DNA from: Salinisphaeraceae bacterium UBA4764 | GTDB taxonomy: Bacteria; Pseudomonadota; Gammaproteobacteria; Nevskiales; Salinisphaeraceae | Direction: 5' to 3' | Assembly: GCA_002403445.1 (NCBI GenBank) | Contig: DHHU01000041.1 | Coordinates: 1,829-8,332, forward strand | Length of the DNA: 6,504 bases | Shown: in pieces, positions 1-5,547 of the stretch | Numbering within the stretch: the first letter of the stretch is position 1 | How the letters are laid out: every line of letters begins with the position of its first letter | Translations under genes and position numbers: made by a program | The notes under the pieces: generated by a model | What the model was told of the DNA's origin: nothing | The model's database searches: none | The model's input: the letters and a program-made list of their open reading frames with translations, nothing else

Positions 1-6
1 TTTGAC

Positions 7-1551
7 ATGACCTCCCAAAGCTCTCCGACCAATCCTACACCGGCAACCAACCGGGTACCGCTTGTTTTCGAAGCGTTCGCCGACCTCGACACGCCGCTTT
101 CAACCTATCTGAAACTCGCCGATGCACCGAATTCATTTCTCTTGGAATCGGTCCAGGGGGGCGAGCGCTGGGGTCGCTACTCGGTCATCGGCTTGCCCTG
201 CAGTGAGCAAATCCGCGTGTTCGGCCACACTGTGCTCCACGAGCGCCATGGTGCAATCGTCCAGCGCGACGACAATGTCGCTGATCCACTGGCCTGGATA
301 CAGACCTTCAACAACGCACGGCCGCTGCCAAACATTCCTGAGCTGCCGCGCCTGACCGGTGGGCTAGTGGGGTATTTCGGCTACGACACAGTGCGCTACA
401 TCGAGCCTAGATTGGCTGGCGTCGACAAACCCGACCCACTCGATCTGCCCGACATCTACCTGCTGGTGGCCGATGAGTTGGTGATATTCGACAACCTGGC
501 CGGCAAATTATACTGCGTGGGACACTATCAGCGCGGCGATGAGGCCGACCATGACCAACTCGCCACGCGTCTCCAAGCCCGCGTCGAACGTCTGGCCCAG
601 CCGCTGGCATCGACACAGCGCGGCGCACCGGACCATGGCTCAGCCACAACGCCCGGTGACGGCGAGTTTCGATCCGGTCTCACGCGCCAAAGCTACGAAC
701 ATGCGGTCACCCGTATTCGGGAATACGTGCGCGCCGGTGACGTAATGCAAGTAGTGCCGAGCCAGCGGTTGTCGGCATCGTTCCACGCCGAGCCGCTGTC
801 GCTTTACCGGGCTCTGCGCGGGCTCAACCCCTCCCCCTACATGTTCTATTTCAACTTCGGCGATCATTACGTCGTCGGCGCCTCGCCGGAGATCCTGGTG
901 CGGGCCATGGACGGCGAAATGACTGTGCGGCCGATTGCCGGTACGCGGCCGCGAGGCCACTGCGCCGCCGAGGACGAACGTCTCGCCGAGGAACTGCTCC
1001 AGGATCCCAAGGAGCTCGCCGAACACCTGATGCTCATTGACCTGGGCCGCAATGATGTCGGTCGCGTCTGCGAAGCAGGTAGCGTGCGGCTGACCGAGCG
1101 CATGGCCATCGAACGCTACTCCCACGTCATGCATATTGTATCGAACGTCGTGGGCCGCCTGGCCCCGGATTACCAGCCCATCGACGCCCTGAAAGCCGCG
1201 TTTCCCGCGGGCACACTATCCGGCGCGCCCAAGATTCGGGCGATGGAGATCATCGATGAACTCGAACCGGTCAAACGCGGTGTCTACGGCGGCGCAGTTG
1301 GGTATCTGGCCGGTAATGGCAGCATGGATCTGGCAATTGCCATTCGCACCGCCGTCATCAAGGATCAGGCAATACACGTCCAGGCCGGGGGCGGTATCGT
1401 GTCAGATTCCGACCCGGCAAAGGAATGGGCCGAGACCATGAACAAGGCGCGCGCCGTGATGAATGCCGCCGCCATCGCCGAAGCCGGCCTCAACCCACGG
1501 CGAATCGAGGCGCAAGCCGTCGGACGACGCCCCGATCGGAGCCAGTCATGA
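7..1551 (+). CDS. trpE: Anthranilate synthase component I (TrpE)
   Basis: The 514-residue product is the large subunit of anthranilate synthase. It converts chorismate to anthranilate in the cytoplasm, using ammonia supplied by the TrpG subunit, and is the committed step of tryptophan synthesis. The N-terminal domain carries the LLES motif (residues 45-48), which with NPSPYMFYF (274-282) forms the feedback tryptophan site in this family, so allosteric inhibition is expected. The chorismate-binding domain (about 225-480) shows PIAGTRPRG (309-317), DLGRNDVGR (345-353), MHIVS with His376 at the usual catalytic histidine position, GTLSGAPK (402-409), GVYGG (425-429) and the AGGG loop (460-463). 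GTRPRG and LDLxRND-type motifs with a tryptophan-binding loop favour TrpE over PabB, and trpG-trpD-trpC downstream support this. The ATG at 7 gives an N-terminus as long as that of Pseudomonas TrpE; any ribosome binding site falls outside the window. The last 20 or so residues (from about 493) are a basic, poorly conserved tail running into the trpG start. The stop overlaps trpG by 4 bases. Confidence 0.97.
   Translation: MTSQSSPTNPTPATNRVPLVFEAFADLDTPLSTYLKLADAPNSFLLESVQGGERWGRYSVIGLPCSEQIRVFGHTVLHERHGAIVQRDDNVADPLAWIQTFNNARPLPNIPELPRLTGGLVGYFGYDTVRYIEPRLAGVDKPDPLDLPDIYLLVADELVIFDNLAGKLYCVGHYQRGDEADHDQLATRLQARVERLAQPLASTQRGAPDHGSATTPGDGEFRSGLTRQSYEHAVTRIREYVRAGDVMQVVPSQRLSASFHAEPLSLYRALRGLNPSPYMFYFNFGDHYVVGASPEILVRAMDGEMTVRPIAGTRPRGHCAAEDERLAEELLQDPKELAEHLMLIDLGRNDVGRVCEAGSVRLTERMAIERYSHVMHIVSNVVGRLAPDYQPIDALKAAFPAGTLSGAPKIRAMEIIDELEPVKRGVYGGAVGYLAGNGSMDLAIAIRTAVIKDQAIHVQAGGGIVSDSDPAKEWAETMNKARAVMNAAAIAEAGLNPRRIEAQAVGRRPDRSQS
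1538..1541 (+). promoter_or_regulatory. Shine-Dalgarno sequence for trpG
   Basis: GGAG lies 6 bases before the ATG at 1548, inside the last codons of trpE. It supports that ATG over the longer upstream open frame (from 1425), whose extra residues do not resemble a TrpG N-terminus. Confidence 0.75.
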
Positions 1552-2141
1552 TTTTGATGATCGACAACTATGACTCGTTCACCTACAACCTGGTGCAGTA
1601 TCTGGGAGAGTTGGGCGCGCCCGTCGAAGTCGAGCGCAACGATGCGCTGACTGTCGACGACATCGAGGCCCGCGCCCCGGCCGGGATCGTCATTTCACCT
1701 GGCCCGTGTACGCCGAACGAAGCCGGTGTATCACTGGCATTGGTGCGGCGACTGGCCGGCCGCATTCCGATTCTGGGGGTCTGTCTCGGGCATCAGGCCA
1801 TCGGCCAGGCCTTCGGTGGCTCGGTTATCCGGTCGCGCGAAGTCATGCATGGCAAAACGTCACCGGTCCACCATACCGGGCGGGGCGTGTTCACCGATCT
1901 GCCGAACCCGATCACGGTCACCCGCTATCACTCGTTGATCGTCGGCCGCGACGATCTGCCGGACACTTTTGAAATCACCGCCTGGACCCAAAACCCGGAT
2001 GAGAGCGTCGACGAAGTCATGGGCCTTATCCACCTGCCAACCGGCGCCGAGGGCGTGCAGTTTCACCCTGAATCCATTATGTCGGACGCCGGCCACGAGA
2101 TGCTGGCGCGGTTCCTCGAACGCTGTGGTGCCCCGGTGTGA
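1548..2141 (+). CDS. trpG: Anthranilate synthase component II, glutamine amidotransferase (TrpG)
   Basis: The 197-residue product is the class I glutamine amidotransferase subunit. It hydrolyses glutamine and channels ammonia to TrpE. The whole protein is one GATase domain, of normal length for the family. It begins with MILMIDNYDSFTYNLVQYL, the standard TrpG/PabA start, followed by the oxyanion-region motif SPGPCTPNEAG (50-60), the nucleophile elbow GVCLGHQ with Cys79, the HGKTS motif (101-105), RYHSL (126-130), and the QFHPES box with His173 and Glu175, completing the Cys-His-Glu triad. The start at 1548 overlaps the trpE stop (ATGA) and has GGAG 6 bases upstream, so translation is probably coupled to trpE, which suits a fixed subunit ratio. 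PabA is nearly indistinguishable in sequence and the protein may also serve folate synthesis, but its position between trpE and trpD makes TrpG the main role. Confidence 0.97.
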   Translation: MILMIDNYDSFTYNLVQYLGELGAPVEVERNDALTVDDIEARAPAGIVISPGPCTPNEAGVSLALVRRLAGRIPILGVCLGHQAIGQAFGGSVIRSREVMHGKTSPVHHTGRGVFTDLPNPITVTRYHSLIVGRDDLPDTFEITAWTQNPDESVDEVMGLIHLPTGAEGVQFHPESIMSDAGHEMLARFLERCGAPV

Positions 2142-3187
2142 TCGACGCGGCACTTATGGACCACGTGGTCAGCGGACATGACCTATCCACCGAGGCCATG
2201 AGCGGTGCCATGCGCGAGATCATGACCGGTGGTGCTACCTCGGCACAGATCGGCGGATTCCTGATCGCGCTGCGCATGAAAGGCGAAACGGTCGCGGAGC
2301 TCAGCGCCGCCGCATCAGTCATGCGGGAACTGGCCACGCCGCTGCCGATCGACCCGGTACTGGCCGACAGCCTCGTCGACACCTGCGGCACGGGCGGAGA
2401 CGGTTCGGGTCTATTCAATGTCTCCACCGCCAGCGCGTTCGTGGTGGCCGCCGCGGGCGGAGTTGTCGCCAAACACGGCAACCGCTCGGTTTCGAGTGCC
2501 TCGGGCAGCGCGGATGTACTGGAAGCGGCCGGGGTTGCCACCGATCTGTCGCCGGTCCAAGTCGCCCAGTGTATCCACGAGCACGGCGCCGGTTTCATGT
2601 TCGCGCCGGCCCACCACAGCGCCATGCGCTACGCGGTCGGCCCGCGCCGCGAGCTGGGGATCCGCACGTTGCTGAACATCATCGGCCCGCTGACTAATCC
2701 GGCCGGTGCGAAGAATCAGGTGATGGGCGTATACAACGACGCACTCCGCGAACCGCTGGCCCAAGTGCTGCAACGCCTGGGCAGTCGCCGCGTGCTGGTT
2801 GTCCATGGCGAAGACGGTCTGGACGAAATATCTATCGACGCGCCCACGCGCGTTACCGAATTAAAATGCGGTGCCATCACGAGCTATACCATCACTCCCG
2901 AAGACGTTGGCCTGGAACGCAGCCCGCTGGAGGGTATTCGGGCGACGGACGCCAACCACAGCCTGCGACTTATCAAACAAGCCTTGGACGCCACACCCGG
3001 GCCGGCACGCGATATCGTGGCCTTCAATGCCGGCGCGGCACTCTACGTCGGCGGACAGGTCGAGACCGTATCCGAAGGCGTCGCATTAGCCTTACATACC
3101 GTCGCAAGCGGCCAGGCCGCCAAACGGCTGGCTGATCTAGCGGATCTGTGTCACCGGCTGACCGTCCAACAATCGAGGCAGTCATGA
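2138..3187 (+). CDS. trpD: Anthranilate phosphoribosyltransferase (TrpD)
   Basis: The 349-residue product transfers the phosphoribosyl group of PRPP to anthranilate, the second step of tryptophan synthesis. The helical N-terminal domain (about 1-70) is followed by the glycosyltransferase family 3 domain with the PRPP loop CGTGGDG (83-89), NVST (94-97), KHGNRSVSS (112-120), the anthranilate-site arginine region GPRRELGIRT (168-177), GPLTNP (183-188) and the metal-binding pair Asp229-Glu230 in DGLDEIS. It is a stand-alone TrpD, not fused to TrpG as in E. coli. The GTG at 2138 is chosen because it overlaps the trpG stop (GTGA) and aligns the N-terminus with Pseudomonas TrpD residue for residue; ATG at 2156 (codon 7) is the alternative. 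Neither has a clear Shine-Dalgarno sequence, so initiation is probably by coupling to trpG. Ala121 (SSASGSAD) sits where many homologues have Lys or Arg. This position is variable in the family and is not thought to be essential. Confidence 0.97.
   Translation: MIDAALMDHVVSGHDLSTEAMSGAMREIMTGGATSAQIGGFLIALRMKGETVAELSAAASVMRELATPLPIDPVLADSLVDTCGTGGDGSGLFNVSTASAFVVAAAGGVVAKHGNRSVSSASGSADVLEAAGVATDLSPVQVAQCIHEHGAGFMFAPAHHSAMRYAVGPRRELGIRTLLNIIGPLTNPAGAKNQVMGVYNDALREPLAQVLQRLGSRRVLVVHGEDGLDEISIDAPTRVTELKCGAITSYTITPEDVGLERSPLEGIRATDANHSLRLIKQALDATPGPARDIVAFNAGAALYVGGQVETVSEGVALALHTVASGQAAKRLADLADLCHRLTVQQSRQS
3175..3178 (+). promoter_or_regulatory. Shine-Dalgarno sequence for trpC
   Basis: GAGG lies 5 bases before the ATG at 3184, within the end of trpD. 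It selects this ATG over upstream in-frame codons, which would extend deep into trpD and add residues not typical of TrpC. Confidence 0.7.
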
Positions 3188-3996
3188 GCCGAGTCATAAA
3201 GAACGATACTGTGCTGGGCGAAATCATCGCCCATAAACGTAGAGAAGTGGCTGCGCTCTACCGCGAGGTCGGCGCGCATGCCATGGCCGAGCACGCGGAC
3301 GCCGCGCCGATGCCACATGATTTTGCCGGTGCATTGGCCGCCGCCGCACCGTCAGCGGTCATCGGAGAAATCAAGAAAGCGTCACCCAGCAAGGGCCTGA
3401 TCCGAACCGATTTCGACGTCGATTGGCTGGCTAGGCGATACCTGGCCGGCGGTGCGGCCTGTCTATCGGTATTAACCGATCAGGACTATTTCCAGGGCCG
3501 GGCCGAGTATCTGGTCAACGCGCGCGAGGCTTCCGGCCTACCGGTGCTACGCAAAGACTTCATGATTGATCCCATTCAGATCGACGAATCCCGCGCGCTG
3601 GGCGCTGACTGTATCCTGCTTATCGCTGCTGCGCTTGACGACGCTACCATGCAGCAACTGGCCGAGCGCGCTGTGCAAATCGGCATGGCCGTGCTGGCCG
3701 AGGTTCACAACCGGACCGAGCTCGAAAGCGTCAAAAAACTGCCGGCGTCAACGCTGATCGGCGTCAACAACCGCGATCTGTGCACATTTGAAACCACCCT
3801 AGCGAACAGCGAGCTACTGGCCAGGTTCATGCCGCCAAATCGACTAGCCATCAGTGAAAGCGGTATCGAGACCGCCGACGACCGCCGTCGCCTCCAGCGC
3901 GCGGGCTACGGCGCGTTCCTGGTCGGCGAATCCTTCATGCGCCAGCCTGATCCGGCGGTTGCCCTACAGGCATTCGTGGCTTGCCCCACGACTTGA
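3184..3996 (+). CDS. trpC: Indole-3-glycerol-phosphate synthase (TrpC), monofunctional
   Basis: The 270-residue product is a TIM-barrel enzyme that decarboxylates and closes the ring of CdRP (carboxyphenylamino-deoxyribulose phosphate) to form indole-3-glycerol phosphate. The N-terminal helical extension contains the characteristic LGEIIAHKRREVA (11-23). Catalytic residues match the Sulfolobus enzyme: Glu62 and Lys64 in the EIKKASPSKG strand, Lys124 in LRKDFMID, Glu173 in LAEVHN, Asn195 in GVNNRDL, and Glu225-Ser226 in SESGI. The phosphate-binding end is present as GFLVGE-like FLVGESFM near residue 245. It is a single-domain protein with no TrpF fused at the C-terminus, unlike E. coli TrpC. 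The ATG at 3184 overlaps the trpD stop (ATGA) and has GAGG upstream, so coupling to trpD is likely. The gene ends in two tandem in-frame TGA codons (3994-3999). It is the last trp gene here, and no trpF follows. Confidence 0.97.
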   Translation: MSRVIKNDTVLGEIIAHKRREVAALYREVGAHAMAEHADAAPMPHDFAGALAAAAPSAVIGEIKKASPSKGLIRTDFDVDWLARRYLAGGAACLSVLTDQDYFQGRAEYLVNAREASGLPVLRKDFMIDPIQIDESRALGADCILLIAAALDDATMQQLAERAVQIGMAVLAEVHNRTELESVKKLPASTLIGVNNRDLCTFETTLANSELLARFMPPNRLAISESGIETADDRRRLQRAGYGAFLVGESFMRQPDPAVALQAFVACPTT

Positions 3997-4048
3997 TGAT
4001 CCATTTCGCGGGCCGCAGACTCTTATTCATAGCCCCAAAGGAATCCCC
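3997..4048 (+). other. trpC to OsmC-family intergenic gap
   Basis: This 52-base gap is the only real intergenic spacer in the window. It begins with a second TGA directly after the trpC stop and ends with the Shine-Dalgarno of the next gene. I see no stable hairpin followed by a T-run and no convincing -35/-10 pair, so read-through from the trp genes is plausible, though an unrecognised promoter cannot be excluded. Confidence 0.6.
4037..4043 (+). promoter_or_regulatory. Shine-Dalgarno sequence for the OsmC-family gene
   Basis: AAAGGAA lies 5 bases before the ATG at 4049. It is the strongest ribosome binding site in the window and sets the start of the YhfA-like protein. It indicates independent translation initiation, unlike the coupled trp genes upstream. 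Confidence 0.8.
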
Positions 4049-4468
4049 ATGCAGGCAGTCATCAACTGGCAAGGCGACCTTAAATTCAACGCCCGCGCCG
4101 ACAGCGGTCACGACGTCGCCATCGACGGCCCGCCGGATCTGGGTGGACAGAACACTGGCTCCCGACCGATGGAACTGGTGTTGATGGGCGTAGGCGCTTG
4201 CAGCGCGATGGATGTTATGCATATCCTCAAAAAAGCCCGCCAGGACGTTACCGACTGTCGCATTGAACTCGACGGCACACGCGCCGAGACTGAACCCAAA
4301 GTATTCACAGCCATTCATCTGACGTTTGTGGTTACCGGTTATGATCTCAGCGACAAGCAGGTCGCGCGCGCGGTGCAACTTTCCGCCGAAAAATACTGTT
4401 CAGCATCGATCATGCTGCAGGCAAGCGTGGCTATCAGCCATAGCCATCGGATTGAAGCTGCAACTTAG
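4049..4468 (+). CDS. yhfA: OsmC/Ohr-family protein, YhfA-like
   Basis: The 139-residue product is an OsmC-fold protein, closest in my recollection to E. coli YhfA, which is about 134 residues and has the same MQAxVxW start. Matching blocks are PMELVLMGVGACSAMDV (40-56), RQDVTDC (64-70), FVVTGYDLSD (93-102) and the second-cysteine helix LSAEKYCS (111-118). The two conserved OsmC/Ohr cysteines, Cys51 and Cys117, are present, so a thiol-dependent peroxidase fold is intact; Cys70 is an additional cysteine also found in E. coli YhfA. The family reduces organic hydroperoxides or acts on thiol adducts, but the substrate of the YhfA branch is not established and no specific reaction is claimed. No signal peptide is visible, so it should be cytoplasmic. 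It follows trpC after 52 bases and precedes holA by 5 bases. In Pseudomonas an OsmC-like gene follows trpGDC-vfr, so the neighbourhood is partly conserved. Confidence 0.93.
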   Translation: MQAVINWQGDLKFNARADSGHDVAIDGPPDLGGQNTGSRPMELVLMGVGACSAMDVMHILKKARQDVTDCRIELDGTRAETEPKVFTAIHLTFVVTGYDLSDKQVARAVQLSAEKYCSASIMLQASVAISHSHRIEAAT

Positions 4469-4473
4469 CGCCC

Positions 4474-5547
4474 ATGGAAATCGCGCTCGATCGACTGGCC
4501 GATAAGCTCAATACCGCACCGCTGGCGCCGATTTATCTGACGGCCGGCAGCGAACCGCTACAAGTGGTCGAAGCGGCCGACGCGGTGCGGGTGGCAGCCC
4601 GTCGTCAAGGTTTCGGCGAGCGCGAAATCCATCACGCCGAACCAGGATTCGACTGGGGCCATATTCGTCACGCAGGCGCCACGGGGTCTCTGTTCGCGGC
4701 CAAACAACTCATCGAGCTACATATCCCGAGTCAAGGGCCGGGCAACGCCGGTGCCACGGCATTGAAGGCGATTGCCGCGGAACCGCCGTCCGACACCATC
4801 TTGCTCATTATCGCCCCGGCGCTACAAGGCAACGCCCGGCAGAGTGCCTGGTACAAAGCACTAAACCAGGCCGGCGTGACTGTTTTCGCCTGGCCTGTGA
4901 CCGGCAATGCACTGCGCGACTGGATCACCCGACGCGCACAAGCCGCAGGCCTGAACCTGACCGATGACGCTGGCGTATTGCTTGCCGAACGCACGGAAGG
5001 CAACCTACTGGCCGCTGCTCAGCAGATCGATCGGCTGGCCCTCACCGCGCCGGGTGAGACCATCGAGGCGGCCACGATCGAAGCCGTCGTAAGCGACGAC
5101 TCACGATTCGATATGTTCGCGCTGACGTCACGCGCGGTCGACGGCGACCGGGCTGGTGCGATTCATGTGCTGCGCCGACTACGCGCCGAGGGCACCGACC
5201 CGGTGCCCATAACCTGGGCGCTGGTACGCGAAATCCGGCTGCTGTACCGTGCGGCCGTAGCCGCACGGTATGGTCAAGTCGATGCTGTGCTGCGCAAGGT
5301 TTTCATGCCGGCCGCGCGCAAGCGCCGGATCGCGGAACTGGCCCGTCACCTCGCCAGCGATCGATTGGCGTATCTGCTCGAAGACGCAGCCCGGATCGAT
5401 CGAATCAACAAAGGCGCGGAAGCGGGCCGTGCCTGGAATGAACTGGTAAGCTTGATCCATCGACTCGTCGATTGCACGGAACATCAAAGATCCAGCGCCC
5501 GCCAAAAAGCCAGCGATGACACAAACCGCCCCGACCACCTCGGATAG
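4474..5547 (+). CDS. holA: DNA polymerase III subunit delta (HolA)
   Basis: The 357-residue product is the delta subunit of the clamp loader, the wrench that opens the beta sliding clamp at primer-template junctions. It aligns well with E. coli HolA (343 residues). The N-terminal domain starts with ALDRLADKLN and PIYLTAGSEPL (19-29), and the beta-clamp contact motif GSLFAAKQ places Leu73-Phe74 at the same numbers as the clamp-binding residues of E. coli delta. A second AAA-like part contains EGNLLAAAQQIDRLAL (about 174-189). The C-terminal collar domain contains FDMFALTSRAVDGD (about 213-226) and the VREIRLLY helix (251-258). As is normal for delta, there is no intact Walker A motif. About 25 hydrophilic residues at the C-terminus extend past the E. 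coli end, and their DNA is shared with the proA start. The ATG at 4474 is 5 bases after the previous stop and has no evident Shine-Dalgarno, so coupled initiation is likely. A strong inverted repeat lies at 5245-5270. Confidence 0.94.
   Translation: MEIALDRLADKLNTAPLAPIYLTAGSEPLQVVEAADAVRVAARRQGFGEREIHHAEPGFDWGHIRHAGATGSLFAAKQLIELHIPSQGPGNAGATALKAIAAEPPSDTILLIIAPALQGNARQSAWYKALNQAGVTVFAWPVTGNALRDWITRRAQAAGLNLTDDAGVLLAERTEGNLLAAAQQIDRLALTAPGETIEAATIEAVVSDDSRFDMFALTSRAVDGDRAGAIHVLRRLRAEGTDPVPITWALVREIRLLYRAAVAARYGQVDAVLRKVFMPAARKRRIAELARHLASDRLAYLLEDAARIDRINKGAEAGRAWNELVSLIHRLVDCTEHQRSSARQKASDDTNRPDHLG
5245..5270 (+). repeat. Perfect 11-bp inverted repeat with 4-base loop inside holA
   Basis: The arms TACCGTGCGGC (5245-5255) and GCCGCACGGTA (5260-5270) are exact reverse complements around the loop CGTA. 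In RNA the stem can extend outward to 5241-5274 through two G-U pairs, a C-G pair and another G-U pair. No T-run follows, so it is not a standard intrinsic terminator. It is in frame and encodes the palindromic peptide YRAAVAARY (HolA residues 258-266). Confidence 0.85.

Noticed and set aside
2..7. Perfect TTGACA -35 hexamer overlapping the trpE start codon
   Set aside because: There is no -10-like hexamer 16-18 bases downstream (the sequence there is CCGACC-like), and the position inside the start codon makes a promoter role for trpE impossible.
462..469. E. coli Chi octamer GCTGGTGG in trpE
   Set aside because: A single copy formed from common Leu-Val codons is expected by chance, and Chi specificity in this organism is unknown.
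1937..1956. 8-bp inverted repeat with GCCG loop in trpG (GATCGTCG / CGACGATC)
   Set aside because: About one stem of this size is expected by chance in a window of this length and composition. It encodes the ordinary IVGRDD stretch and has no T-run.
2026..2034. TTATCCACC, one mismatch from a DnaA box, in trpG
   Set aside because: It is an isolated site inside a conserved coding stretch with no neighbouring boxes or AT-rich unwinding region.
2159..2170. 12-bp perfect palindrome GACCACGTGGTC near the 5' end of trpD
   Set aside because: A few spacer-free 12-bp palindromes are expected by chance here. It is codons 8-11 of trpD and matches no trp operator I recognise.
3959..4030. Possible promoter or terminator between trpC and the OsmC-family gene
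   Set aside because: TTGATG (3993) and TATTCA (4024) are badly spaced and weak, and the best pairing (GGGC with GCCC, 19-base loop) is too weak and lacks a T-run.
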